Shown in pieces: positions 25,837 through 34,902 of a DNA stretch of 64,000 nucleotides (the first letter of the stretch is position 1; each line of letters starts with the position of its first letter). Below the pieces are notes generated by a model. It was not told where the DNA came from. It searched no databases and saw nothing but the letters and a program-made list of their open reading frames with translations. The position numbers and the translations under genes were made by a program. The stretch is from Streptomyces phaeolivaceus (GTDB lineage: Bacteria > Actinomycetota > Actinomycetes > Streptomycetales > Streptomycetaceae), in NCBI RefSeq assembly GCF_009184865.1, contig NZ_CP045096.1, positions 8,556,001 through 8,620,000 of the forward strand, in the 5' to 3' direction.

Positions 25837-28299
25837 TCATTCGGACGGGTCGGGTACCTGATTCGCCGCCCACCAGGTCGCGATCTGGGCGCGCCGCCCG
25901 TGGCCGAGCTTGGCGAGGATGTTCCGCACATGCCCGCCGACCGTGCGGGGGGAGAGCACGAGCGCGGCGGCGATCTGCCGGTTGGTCATGCCCTGGGCCA
26001 CCATCGCGGCCACTTCCCGCTCGCGGCGGGTCAAGGGGCCGGCGGCGGCTCCCGTCACGGGTGACCCGGTGTCGGCGCGCGTGCCGGTGCCGGTGCCCGT
26101 GTCGGCGTCGTCGGCCAGGGCGTAGGCGGCGGCCTGGGCGAGGCTGTCGTGGCGTTCGCCGTCGGCGAGGGCCCTCTCGAACGCGGCCGGGCCCAGGGCT
26201 TCGAGGACGGCCTGTTCGCAGCGCGTGTGGTACGCGACCTTGTGGGGGCCGAAGACGGAGAGGGTGGTGCCGATGTGCCGCCACATGGCCCGTGCGGTGC
26301 CCAGCAGACGTCCCGCCCGCCGATGGTCGCCCCGGGAGGCCGCGACCCAGGCGAGCGCCTCCAGCATCAGGGCCACGCCGAGGTGGTCACCGAAGCTCAG
26401 ATAGATCGTGAGCCCGGCCCGGAACCGTGCCGTGCCCTCCTCCGGATCGCCGCACACCCAGGAGGCGAGGCCCAGGGCACCCAGCGCGTGGGCGAGGCCC
26501 TCGCGTTCACCGCGGGCCTCCGCCAGAGCGACCGCCCGCAGGCCCGTCTCCCGCGCACGGGGGTCTTCGAGGTAGGCCCGCGCGACGGTCAGCTGAAACA
26601 GGCTGAAGACCGCCCCGGCTCCCCCGGCCCCACCGGCCTCACCGGCTCCCCCGGCCCCATCGGGTCCTCCGGGTCCCGCGACTGCTCCGGGTCCTCCGGG
26701 CCCTGTGCCGCCACCGCGTCCCCCGGGGCTCGCGACTCCTCCGGGCGCCCCGGGTCCCGCGACACCCCTGGTTCCCCCGGCTCCCGCGGCCGCCCCGCTG
26801 TCCTGTGCGACCGCGCGCTCGCACAGGGACACCGCCTCTTCCGGCCGGCCCTGGAACAGCGCCGAGGTGCCGCGCAGGCCCATCACCAGGGTGCGTATCG
26901 CGGGGTCGTCCAGTTGCCGGCTCAGCTCGTCGGCCTCGGCCAGCCGTCGGTCGGCCGTCTCGTGGTCGCCCTGGAGCAGGGCCACCCAGGCGGCGACCCA
27001 CAGTGCCCAGGCGCGGGCGGCGGTGGGCTCCGGCGCGGCCGTGAGCGCCTGGTCGAGCCGCCGTCGCCCTTCGCCGAGGAAACCGCCGACGCACCAGTGG
27101 AAACGCAGGGCCGCCGCCAGAGCCAGTTCACCCTGTGGATCACCTCCGTGATCCAGTGCCGCGAGCAGATTGCTGTGCTCGGCGCGCAACCGGACCCTTG
27201 CCTGTTCCTGGCGGGGCCCCCAGGCGGACAGGCCGGCGAGGTGGAGGCAGAAGCCGCGGTGCCGGCGGAGCACCCGCTGTTCCTCGGCGGACTCCGCGAG
27301 CCGCGCTCTGCCGTACTGGCGGATGGTCTCCAGCAGCCGGTAGCGCGGCAGCCCCTCTTCCTCGGTGGGCAGGACCACGGACTGGGCGACCAGCCCGTCC
27401 AGCAGGTCCAGCACCTCGTGCCGGTCGATGCCGTCCCCCGAGCAGACGTCCTCGGCCCCGTCCAGGCAGAAACCGCCCGAGAACACCGACAGCCGGTTCC
27501 ACAGCAGCCGTTCGGCGGGGGAGCACAGCTCGTAACTCCAGTCGATCATCGCCCGCAGGGTGCGCTGCCGGGGGAGCGCGGTCCTGCTGCCCCCGGTGAG
27601 CAGCGCGAAACGGTCCTCCAGCCGGTCGATCGTCTGATCGACGGTCAGCGTCCGCAGCCGGGACGCCGCCAGCTCGATCGCCAGGGGCAGCCCTTCCAGA
27701 TCCGTGCAGAGCCGGAACGCCCCGGCCCGGTTCGCCTCCGTGATCCGCAGCTCCGGCCGTACGGCGGCGGCCCGGTCCCGCAGCAGTTCGATCGCCTCGT
27801 CGGGTACCGACAGGGGCGGTACGACAAGGGTGTGCTCGCCCACGATGCCCAGGGACTGGCGGCTCGTGGCCAGGATGCGCAACCCGGCGGCGGCGGACAG
27901 CAGGGTGTCCGCCAGCTCGGCGCAGGCGTGGATCAGATGTTCGCAGTTGTCCAGCACGATCAGGGTCCGGCGCCCGGACAGATGTCTCGTGAGCTGGTCG
28001 ACGGTGGACCGGGCACTCCGGTCCGGCACGCCCAGGGCGACCGCGGTCGCGTCGGCCACGGTCGAGGGATCCCGCACCGGAGCGAGATCGACCAGCCACA
28101 CCCCGTCCGGGAACGCCTTCCTGGACGCGGCGGCCACCTCCAGCGCCAGCCGCGTCTTGCCCACCCCGCCCATGCCGACGAGCGTCAGCAACCGCGTCGT
28201 GCCCAGCAGACGACGGACGTCGGCGAGGTCACGCCGCCTGCCCACGAAGCTGGTCAGGGCCACCGGCAGGTTGCCCGCCTCCGAGATCAAGCTGGTCAC
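25837..28299 (-). CDS. AAA/TPR transcriptional regulator with LuxR-type C-terminus
   Basis: About 820 residues. N-terminal STAND-type ATPase with Walker A LVGMGGVGKTRLALE and Walker B TLIVLDNCEHL, a central TPR-like region, and a C-terminal LuxR helix-turn-helix (LTRREREVAAMVAQGMTNRQIAAALVLSPRTVGGHVRNILAKLG). GTG 28299 is preferred (GGGAGG 11 nt upstream); upstream codons are less likely. A collagen-like Gly-x-y segment (+ strand 26620-26800) interrupts the TPR region between AVAQDSG and FSLFQLTVARAY. Immediately upstream of the ADP-ribosyltransferase gene on the same strand, so it may control the toxin locus; that is inference. Confidence 0.88.
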   Translation of the reverse strand: MTSLISEAGNLPVALTSFVGRRRDLADVRRLLGTTRLLTLVGMGGVGKTRLALEVAAASRKAFPDGVWLVDLAPVRDPSTVADATAVALGVPDRSARSTVDQLTRHLSGRRTLIVLDNCEHLIHACAELADTLLSAAAGLRILATSRQSLGIVGEHTLVVPPLSVPDEAIELLRDRAAAVRPELRITEANRAGAFRLCTDLEGLPLAIELAASRLRTLTVDQTIDRLEDRFALLTGGSRTALPRQRTLRAMIDWSYELCSPAERLLWNRLSVFSGGFCLDGAEDVCSGDGIDRHEVLDLLDGLVAQSVVLPTEEEGLPRYRLLETIRQYGRARLAESAEEQRVLRRHRGFCLHLAGLSAWGPRQEQARVRLRAEHSNLLAALDHGGDPQGELALAAALRFHWCVGGFLGEGRRRLDQALTAAPEPTAARAWALWVAAWVALLQGDHETADRRLAEADELSRQLDDPAIRTLVMGLRGTSALFQGRPEEAVSLCERAVAQDSGAAAGAGGTRGVAGPGAPGGVASPGGRGGGTGPGGPGAVAGPGGPDGAGGAGEAGGAGGAGAVFSLFQLTVARAYLEDPRARETGLRAVALAEARGEREGLAHALGALGLASWVCGDPEEGTARFRAGLTIYLSFGDHLGVALMLEALAWVAASRGDHRRAGRLLGTARAMWRHIGTTLSVFGPHKVAYHTRCEQAVLEALGPAAFERALADGERHDSLAQAAAYALADDADTGTGTGTRADTGSPVTGAAAGPLTRREREVAAMVAQGMTNRQIAAALVLSPRTVGGHVRNILAKLGHGRRAQIATWWAANQVPDPSE

Positions 28300-28597
28300 T
28301 CCCGCTCTCACCTCCCGTCTCGTACACAGCGCCGAACACGGACCACGCACACGTGCCGTCGACCCGGACAGAAGCTCCGCAGCACGCACAGATTAGCCAC
28401 AGCGCCATAGACATGGTCAAAATGCCGCTGGTCACATGGCCGCACCCGGCACACCGCGAAGACGACGGGGGCGTCGGCCGCCGGTATGTGAAGGCCGCTG
28501 CCAAGGATCTTCGCGAGGCTGCCACAACAGGGGACGGACTGCACGGAGTTCCGCCCCAAGCGCGTGGGAAATCGTGAGATGTGGAAGTGTGAGCCGG
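28300..28597. promoter_or_regulatory. Divergent promoter region LuxR regulator / PcaDC-like gene
   Basis: About 300 bp without a convincing gene. On the minus strand TTGACC (complement of 28415-28420) and TAATCT (complement of 28390-28395), 19 bp apart, could form the regulator promoter. The GGTCA word recurs nearby (ATGGTCAAAATG, CTGGTCACATG). No stronger motif seen. Confidence 0.3.
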
Positions 28598-29899
28598 GTG
28601 AGTGAGAGTACGCCCAGCAGCATCCTGCAATACCGCTTTGACGGGCCGGAAGAGGCGCCAGTCCTGATCCTGGGCCCTTCGCTCGGTACGACATGGCACA
28701 TGTGGGACCGCCAGATCCCAGAACTGACCAAACAGTGGCGGATCTTCCGCTTCGATCTGCCGGGCCACGGTGGCGCGCCCGCGTACCCCGGTGGGTCGGT
28801 CACCGAGTTGGCGGCGCGGCTGCTGGCCACGCTCGACGCCGTCGGTGTGCAGCGGTTCGGGTACGCGGGATGCGCGCTCGGTGGTGCCATCGGTGCCGAG
28901 CTCGCGCTGCGTCATCCCGAACGTCTCGCCTCGCTCGCGCTGATCGCGGCCTCGCCCCGCTTCGGGACGGCCGACGAGTTCCGTCAGCGCGGGGTGATCG
29001 TACGGACCAACGGCCTCGACCCGATCGCCCGTACGTCCCCGGACCGCTGGTTCACCGGCGGGTTCGCGGCGGCGCAGCCCGCGATCACCGAGTGGGCCGT
29101 GCAGATGGTCCGCACCACCGACCCCGGCTGCTACATCGCCGCCTGCGAGGCACTCGCCTCCTTCGACGTGCGCGCCGAGCTGGGCCGTATCGGGGTCCCC
29201 ACGCTCGTCCTCGTCGGCTCGGACGACCAGGTCACCGGCCCCGCGGAGGCCCGTACGCTGGTCGCGGGCATCCCGGACGCCCGGCTCGCCGTCGTCCCGG
29301 GCGCCTCGCATCTCGTGCCGGTCGAGCAGCCCGCCGCCGTCACCGACCTCCTCGTCCGCCACTTCTCCACCGCCTGGCAGCCCGCCTACGACTCCACCAC
29401 CGGCCAGGTCGCCATCCCGGCGGCCCCGGTCAAGCCGGCGCTGGCCGCCGTGCCGCCGCAGACCGGACCGGTGGCCGAGATCGCCCCGGCCGCCGCCCAG
29501 CCCGAGGCGCTGGGCAGACCGGACCCGTACGACGCCGGGCTGAAGGTCCGACGCGAGGTGCTAGGTGACGCGCACGTCGACCGGGCGCTGGCCTCGGCGG
29601 ACGAGTTCTCCGGCGACTTCCAGGAGTTCATCACCCGCTACGCCTGGGGCGAGATCTGGAACCGGCCCGGCCTCGACCGCCGCTCCCGCAGCTGCGTCAC
29701 GCTCACCGCGCTGGTCGCCGGCGGTCACCAGGACGAACTCGCCTTCCACACCCGGGCCGCCCTCCGCAACGGCCTCACCCCGAACGAGATCAAGGAAGTC
29801 CTCCTCCAGGCCGCCGTCTACTGCGGGGTCCCGGCCGCGAACAGCGCGTTCCGGGTGGCCCAGCAGGTCATCCGCGAGGAGACCACCCCCGAGGAGTGA
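28598..29899 (+). CDS. PcaDC-like fusion: alpha/beta hydrolase plus carboxymuconolactone decarboxylase
   Basis: About 433 residues. N-terminal alpha/beta hydrolase (1-260) resembling 3-oxoadipate enol-lactonase and C-terminal CMD domain (about 315-425: LDRRSRSCVTLTALVAGGHQDELAFHTRAALRNGLTPNEIKEVLLQAAVYCGVPAANSAF) resembling 4-carboxymuconolactone decarboxylase, as in actinobacterial PcaL/PcaDC of the beta-ketoadipate pathway. The nucleophile elbow reads GYAGCALGGA: the expected Ser of G-x-S-x-G is Ala, while the acid (GSDDQV) and His (ASHLVPV) remain. The lactonase half may therefore be inactive. GTG 28598 chosen, GTG 28589 possible. No other pca gene is present. Confidence 0.85.
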   Translation: MSESTPSSILQYRFDGPEEAPVLILGPSLGTTWHMWDRQIPELTKQWRIFRFDLPGHGGAPAYPGGSVTELAARLLATLDAVGVQRFGYAGCALGGAIGAELALRHPERLASLALIAASPRFGTADEFRQRGVIVRTNGLDPIARTSPDRWFTGGFAAAQPAITEWAVQMVRTTDPGCYIAACEALASFDVRAELGRIGVPTLVLVGSDDQVTGPAEARTLVAGIPDARLAVVPGASHLVPVEQPAAVTDLLVRHFSTAWQPAYDSTTGQVAIPAAPVKPALAAVPPQTGPVAEIAPAAAQPEALGRPDPYDAGLKVRREVLGDAHVDRALASADEFSGDFQEFITRYAWGEIWNRPGLDRRSRSCVTLTALVAGGHQDELAFHTRAALRNGLTPNEIKEVLLQAAVYCGVPAANSAFRVAQQVIREETTPEE

Positions 29900-29933
29900 G
29901 CCGCAGGCCGGTCACCGGGGGCAGGATGGATCC

Positions 29934-30575
29934 ATGACCATCAAGCTCACGAAGAAGTCGCACGCCTGCGTCCGTCTGGAGAAGGACGGGCGCACGCTCG
30001 TCATCGACCCGGGCGGGTTCAGCGAGGAGGACGCCGCGCTCGGCGCGGACGCCGTGCTGGTCACCCACGAGCACGCCGACCACTTCGACGAGGGACGGCT
30101 GCGCGCGGCCCTGGAGGGCAACCCGGCCGCCGAGATCTGGACTCTGGCGGCCGTCGCCGAGAAGATCTCCGCCGCCTTCCCGGGCCGGGTGCACACCGTC
30201 GGCCACGGCGACACGTTCACCGCCGCCGGGTTCGACGTGCAGGTCCACGGCGAACTGCACGCCGTCATCCACCCGGACATCCCGCGCATCACCAACGTCG
30301 GTTATCTCGTCGACGGCGGCCGGGTCTTCCACCCCGGCGACGCCCTCACCGTCCCCGGCCACCCCGTGGAGACGCTGATGCTCCCCGTCATGGCCCCCTG
30401 GAGCAAGATCTCCGAGGTCATCGACTATGTCCGCGAGGTCGGGCCGCAGCGCGCGTACGACATCCACGACGCCCTCCTCACCGACCTCGCCCGCCCCATC
30501 TACGACCGCCAGATCGGCGCCCTGGGCGGCGCGGAGCATCTGCGGCTGGCCCCCGGCACCTCGGCCGACCTCTGA
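29934..30575 (+). CDS. Metallo-beta-lactamase-fold hydrolase (UlaG/YtnP-like small MBL)
   Basis: 213 residues with a compact MBL fold: THEHADHFDEGRL (HxHxDH metal motif, about residue 44), later His in VHGELHAVIHPD and Asp in FHPGDALTV. Ends with HDALLTDLARPIYDRQ. Short MBL proteins like this act on diverse small esters or phosphodiesters; substrate cannot be told. ATG 29934 follows GGGGGCAGGATGG. Tandem after the PcaDC-like gene (34-bp gap), possibly co-transcribed. Confidence 0.85.
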   Translation: MTIKLTKKSHACVRLEKDGRTLVIDPGGFSEEDAALGADAVLVTHEHADHFDEGRLRAALEGNPAAEIWTLAAVAEKISAAFPGRVHTVGHGDTFTAAGFDVQVHGELHAVIHPDIPRITNVGYLVDGGRVFHPGDALTVPGHPVETLMLPVMAPWSKISEVIDYVREVGPQRAYDIHDALLTDLARPIYDRQIGALGGAEHLRLAPGTSADL

Positions 30576-30627
30576 CCGGCGACCGGGCCGGACGGCGTTG
30601 TCGTACCCGCCCGGTAGGTTGTGAGGC

Positions 30628-31407
30628 ATGCGCATCGCGACCTGGAACGTGAACTCGATCACCGCCCGCCTCCCGAGGCTCCTGGCCTGGCTGGAGAGCA
30701 GCGGCACGGACGTGCTCTGCCTCCAGGAGGCCAAGATCGCCGAGGACGCCTTCCCGCTCGACGCCCTGCGCGAGGCGGGCTACGAGGCGGCCGTGCACGC
30801 GACGGGCCGGTGGAACGGCGTGGCGGTGATCTCCCGCGTCGGTCTGGAGGACGTGGTCAAGGGCCTGCCCGGCGATCCCGGCTACGACGGCGCCGTGGAG
30901 CCCCGCGCGATCTCCGCCACCTGCGGCCCGGTCCGCGTCTGGTCGGTGTACGTGCCCAACGGCCGCGAGGTCGACCACCCGCACTACGCGTACAAGCTCC
31001 AGTGGTTCGAGGCCCTGAAGGCGGCCGTCGCCGGTGACGCGTCCGGCGACCGCCCCTTCGCCGTCCTGGGCGACTACAACGTGGCGCCGACGGACGACGA
31101 CGTGTTCGACGTCGCCGCCTTCGAGGGCCTCACCCATGTCACCCCCGCCGAGCGCGCCGCCCTCGCCGCCCTGCGCGAGGCCGGCCTCTCCGACGTCGTC
31201 CCCCGCCCCCTCAAGTACGACCACCCCTACACCTACTGGGACTACCGCCAGCTCGCCTTCCCGAAGAACCGTGGCATGCGCATCGACCTCGTCTACGGCA
31301 ACGAGGCGTTCGCCAAGGCGGTGACCGACTCGTACGTGGACCGCGAGGAGCGCAAGGGCAAGGGCGCGTCGGACCACGCGCCGGTCGTGGTGGACCTGGA
31401 GGTGTAG
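30628..31407 (+). CDS. xthA: Exodeoxyribonuclease III (AP endonuclease)
   Basis: 259 residues with all ExoIII landmarks: WNVNSI, LQEAKI (metal Glu), SVYVPNGRE, LGDYNVAPTDDDVF (catalytic Asp-Asn), RIDLVYGN and the C-terminal SDHAPVVVDLEV (catalytic Asp-His). Base-excision repair of abasic sites and 3' blocked ends. Length is normal. Convergent with the GDSL hydrolase gene. Confidence 0.96.
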   Translation: MRIATWNVNSITARLPRLLAWLESSGTDVLCLQEAKIAEDAFPLDALREAGYEAAVHATGRWNGVAVISRVGLEDVVKGLPGDPGYDGAVEPRAISATCGPVRVWSVYVPNGREVDHPHYAYKLQWFEALKAAVAGDASGDRPFAVLGDYNVAPTDDDVFDVAAFEGLTHVTPAERAALAALREAGLSDVVPRPLKYDHPYTYWDYRQLAFPKNRGMRIDLVYGNEAFAKAVTDSYVDREERKGKGASDHAPVVVDLEV

Positions 31408-31437
31408 CTCCCCCTGATCCCGCCCGATCCCGGGGTC

Positions 31438-33228
31438 TCAGAGGAGCTTCAGGTCCACCGACTCGGCCAGCGCCGCCAGCCCCGCCTCGTTCGGGTGCAG
31501 ATGGTCCCCGCTGTCGTACGCGGGCAGCAGCCGGGCCGGGCGGTCGGGGTCGCGCAGCACCTCGTCGAAGTCGAGGACGGCCTCGTACTCCTCGTTGCCC
31601 CGGATCCAGTCGTTGACCGCGACCCGGTGGGCGTCGGCGGTGGCCGTGCAGCGGGCCTCGCCCTCGCAGGGGGCGACGGTCGCCACGAGCATGCGCAGGC
31701 CCCGCTCGTGCCCCCGGGCCGCGATCTCCCGCAGCCCCGCGATCACCTCGTCCGCCGTGGCGCCCCAGCGGACGTCGTTGACGCCCTGGAAGACGACGAC
31801 GGTACGGGCGGAGGTCTGGGCGAGGACGTCCCGGTCGAGGCGGTGCAGGGCGCTGACCCCGCCCGTGTCGGTGGAGACGCCGTCGCCGGGATAGCGGTCG
31901 GTGACCACCCGGTTCGCCGAGATCCCCTGGTTGAGGACGCCGTGGCGCGGGACCCGGTCCTGGTCCAGCAGCCGTCGGGCCAGCAGATCCGGCCACCGCC
32001 GGTTCGCGTCGACGGTCGTCCGCTCCCCGTCGGTGATCGAGTCCCCGAGGAGCACGACGGAGCCCGGCCCGCCGCCCACGTCCACACCGGTCAGCAGCGG
32101 CCAGGTGGTGATCGTGGAGGTGTACGCCGCCGCCGAGCCGTCGCTCGCGTGGTCGCCGGGCTCGCTGACGTACGAGGTCTGCTGGGCGAGCCGGTGCACG
32201 GGCGCGGCCGTCACCGTGCCCGGCAGATGGAAGCTCACCAGGAGGTTGGTGTCCGGGGGCACCTCGAAGCCCAGCGGGTCGCTGAACGCCTGGGCGCCCG
32301 CCGGGATCTCGGTGCCCGCCGCGCCCCCGAACGCCAGCGGCACCGGTGTGCTCCGGGCGCTCGCGCCCGCCGCCTGCGCCGCCACCGTCGCGCCGCCCAC
32401 CCGCACCGGCGCCGACGCGAAGGTGTTGTCGAGCCGGATCCGCACCCGGGGACCGCCCGCCGAGGTGTGGACGACGAGCCGCAGCGTCCGGTCGGTCCAG
32501 GGGCCGACGGCCGTGTAGCCGGAGGGGGAGGCGGCCCAACCGCCGGTCCAGCCGCGCGACTCGGGGCGCACCGACAGTGCGAACACATGCAGGGATGGGT
32601 CGCGCGGCAGGGTCACCGAGGCGACCTCGCGGCCCCGCGCGACCGGCACGGTGACGACGTACAGCCGTGACTTCTCGGCGAGTTGACCGCCGGGGGTGTT
32701 GATGTGGGGGAGGGCGACGGCCTTGGTGGCGAGCGGGCCGGTGCGCCAGTCGGGGGCGGTGAGGCGGTACGCGGAACGGGCGCCGTTCGCGTAGCGGACC
32801 GTGCCGCTGCCGGTCGCGTCCGTGCCGCCCGTGGCGGCGACCAGGAAGGCGAGGGCGTCGCCACGGCCCCGTACGCGGACGGACTGGCCGGCGGCGCGGA
32901 CGTTGTCGGGCTCGCCCGCCGTGCGGCGCGGCCAGGTCAGTCGCGCGCCCTGCACGGTCAGCGTGCGCCCCGGTGTCCATCCGGCGGCCGTGAGATCGGC
33001 GGCGGACAGGGAACCGCCGGAGCCGTCGAAGTCCGCCTCGGTGGGCCGGGCGTCGTCGCTGACCGCCCGGTTGTCGAAGAGGCGTTCCAGCGGCGCCGGT
33101 TCGGCCCGCCCGTCCTCGGCGGCACGGGCGGTGGCGACGGGTGCTCCCGCCGCCGACAGTGCCAGTACGACGGCCGTTCCCCAGACGCGTCGGCGCACGC
33201 GCGACCCCTCCCGTTCGCTGCTGACCAT
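31438..33228 (-). CDS. Exported GDSL/SGNH hydrolase with N-terminal beta domain
   Basis: About 596 residues. Start ATG 33228 (MVSSEREGSRVRRRVWG) gives a signal peptide (VWGTAVVLALSAAGAPVATARAA); an ATG 20 codons upstream exists. A carbohydrate/lectin-like beta region of about 330 residues precedes the SGNH core: block I VLLGDSITDGERTT, block III VFQGVNDVRWG, and block V YDSGDHLHPNEAG (Asp-x-x-His). It probably deacylates a polysaccharide or lipid outside the cell; substrate unknown. Confidence 0.9.
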   Translation of the reverse strand: MVSSEREGSRVRRRVWGTAVVLALSAAGAPVATARAAEDGRAEPAPLERLFDNRAVSDDARPTEADFDGSGGSLSAADLTAAGWTPGRTLTVQGARLTWPRRTAGEPDNVRAAGQSVRVRGRGDALAFLVAATGGTDATGSGTVRYANGARSAYRLTAPDWRTGPLATKAVALPHINTPGGQLAEKSRLYVVTVPVARGREVASVTLPRDPSLHVFALSVRPESRGWTGGWAASPSGYTAVGPWTDRTLRLVVHTSAGGPRVRIRLDNTFASAPVRVGGATVAAQAAGASARSTPVPLAFGGAAGTEIPAGAQAFSDPLGFEVPPDTNLLVSFHLPGTVTAAPVHRLAQQTSYVSEPGDHASDGSAAAYTSTITTWPLLTGVDVGGGPGSVVLLGDSITDGERTTVDANRRWPDLLARRLLDQDRVPRHGVLNQGISANRVVTDRYPGDGVSTDTGGVSALHRLDRDVLAQTSARTVVVFQGVNDVRWGATADEVIAGLREIAARGHERGLRMLVATVAPCEGEARCTATADAHRVAVNDWIRGNEEYEAVLDFDEVLRDPDRPARLLPAYDSGDHLHPNEAGLAALAESVDLKLL

Positions 33229-33412
33229 GACCGCGACGATCATGGCGGATGCGACATCGGTACAACGATGAGACGACAGATGCGCCACGAAACTAAAGAG
33301 ACGTCAGGGACCCGTCAATGAGGTGTGCGCGAACCACGGGCGAACTCCCGGCGAACAACCGGTCCCCGCGCGCCTGTGGTGCGAAGGGAGAGGTGGATGA
33401 CACGCTGAGCGC

Positions 33413-33862
33413 ATGAACATCTCTTTCCTGGGCAACTGGCGCAAGAGGCGTGACCCCGTGTTCGGGGTCGGGGCGTTCACCGGCGGCGACGGTGACGACG
33501 ACGGTCACGAGGGACTCGCCGAACTCCTCTCCGAATGTGAACTGCTGCGCGCGCAGGCCGCCCAGGCCGGTGTCCGACTCGACGACTCCGCCGCCTCGTT
33601 GGAGGCACTGGACCAGCTCGTCCCCCGCTGGCGCGACGACGAGGAGACCGTGGCCTGGCTCGGGAACGACGCCGGGCTCTATCTGGGCACGGTCGTCGTA
33701 CGGACCGTCCCGGGCGCCCGCTGGGAGATCTGGCCCAACGGCCAGCCCGTGGTGCGGCTGGCGTCCGGCCGGGAGATCGACGTGGTCGAGGCGGGCCGGG
33801 AGTGGGCCGCCAGTGGCGCCCCGGAACTCTCCCAGCGGTACGCCGAACTCGCGGAGCAGTGA
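33413..33862 (+). CDS. DUF6278-like conserved hypothetical protein
   Basis: 149 residues with no signal peptide or membrane helix. Central acidic-aromatic stretch ALDQLVPRWRDDEETVAWLGNDAGLYLGTVVVRTVPGARWEIWPNGQPVVRLASGREIDVVEAG, as in small actinobacterial proteins recalled as DUF6278. Start ATG 33413. Function unknown; no clear operon partner. Confidence 0.7.
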   Translation: MNISFLGNWRKRRDPVFGVGAFTGGDGDDDGHEGLAELLSECELLRAQAAQAGVRLDDSAASLEALDQLVPRWRDDEETVAWLGNDAGLYLGTVVVRTVPGARWEIWPNGQPVVRLASGREIDVVEAGREWAASGAPELSQRYAELAEQ

Positions 33863-34001
33863 CGGCCTCCTGACAATACGGCTATTCCCGGGAAACGCGT
33901 GTCGCGTATTGAGGCGCCTTTCGTCCGGATAGTTTGCGGCACCTGTGAAACGGCGCGGCAGTAGAACGGCACGGCAGGAAACGGCCTAGGGCGGGCAGGG
34001 C

Positions 34002-34745
34002 ATGGCGGTCGAACCGCTGATCGAGATGCACGAAGTGAACAAGTACTTCGGTGAGCTGCATGTCCTCCAGGACATCGATCTCACCGTCGGCAAGGGGGAG
34101 GTGGTCGTGGTCATCGGCCCGTCGGGGTCGGGGAAGTCCACGCTGTGCCGGGCGATCAACCGGCTGGAACCCATCCGCTCCGGCACGATCCTGCTCGACG
34201 GGCAGCCGCTGCCGGACGAGGGCAAGGCCCTCGCGGCGCTCCGCGCGGACGTCGGCATGGTCTTCCAGTCCTTCAACCTCTTCGCGCACAAGACGGTCCT
34301 GCAGAATGTGTCGCTCGGTCAGATCAAGGTCCGCAAACGGAAGAAGGAGGACGCCGACCGACGCTCCCGCGAACTCCTCCACCGGGTCGGTCTCGCCGAC
34401 CAGGCGCCGAAGTACCCGGCGCAGCTCTCCGGCGGTCAGCAGCAGCGGGTGGCCATCGCCCGCGCCCTCGCCATGGACCCCAAGGTCATGCTGTTCGACG
34501 AGCCGACCTCGGCCCTCGACCCCGAGATGATCAGTGAAGTCCTCGACGTCATGCAGCAGTTGGCGCGCGAGGGCATGACCATGGTCGTCGTCACCCATGA
34601 GATGGGTTTCGCCCGCTCGGCCGCCAACCGGGTCGTCTTCATGGCGGACGGCAGGATCGTCGAGGACCGCGCTCCGGACGCGTTCTTCACGGACCCGGAG
34701 AGCGATCGTGCCAAGGATTTCCTCTCCAAGATCCTCAAGCACTGA
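34002..34745 (+). CDS. Polar amino-acid ABC transporter ATPase (GluA/GlnQ type), orphan
   Basis: 247 residues: Walker [17 protein letters not shown]-loop FQSFNLF, signature [16 protein letters not shown], Walker [14 protein letters not shown] and H-loop VVTHEMGFA are all intact. Closest to GluA, the glutamate/polar amino-acid importer ATPase. Normally a binding protein and two permeases follow at once, but here a terminator-like hairpin and an opposing gene follow, so the permease genes are missing or elsewhere. Confidence 0.92.
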   Translation: MAVEPLIEMHEVNKYFGELHVLQDIDLTVGKGEVVVVIGPSGSGKSTLCRAINRLEPIRSGTILLDGQPLPDEGKALAALRADVGMVFQSFNLFAHKTVLQNVSLGQIKVRKRKKEDADRRSRELLHRVGLADQAPKYPAQLSGGQQQRVAIARALAMDPKVMLFDEPTSALDPEMISEVLDVMQQLAREGMTMVVVTHEMGFARSAANRVVFMADGRIVEDRAPDAFFTDPESDRAKDFLSKILKH

Positions 34746-34849
34746 CCACCGCCACTGGACCGGGCGCGGGCCTCGACTACGATGAGCGGTTCATCCACTT
34801 GGGGTGAGCGAGGCCGTGGACGCCACCCCGGCCGAGAAAAAGGGACGCT

Positions 34850-34896
34850 GCTGCCGGGCGCGCAGTAGCCAGGGGCCAGGCCCGCCCGGCGGCAGC
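34850..34896. terminator. Hairpin between convergent GluA-like and CocE-like genes
   Basis: GCTGCCGGGCG (34850-34860) can pair with CGCCCGGCGGCAGC (34883-34896), one side having a 3-nt bulge. It sits just before the stop codon of the minus-strand hydrolase and after the plus-strand ATPase, a place for a shared terminator. Confidence 0.65.
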
Positions 34897-34902
34897 CGGA
34901 GA

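Noticed and set aside
28353..28577. Small 74-residue gene in the LuxR/PcaDC intergenic region
   Set aside because: No ribosome-binding site, no conserved motif, and it covers the expected divergent promoters.
34804..34902. Possible start of a permease gene (VSEAVDATPAEKK) after the GluA-like gene
   Set aside because: Only about 20 codons look plausible before the frame enters the hairpin and the antisense of the next gene; could be a relic but not supportable as a gene.
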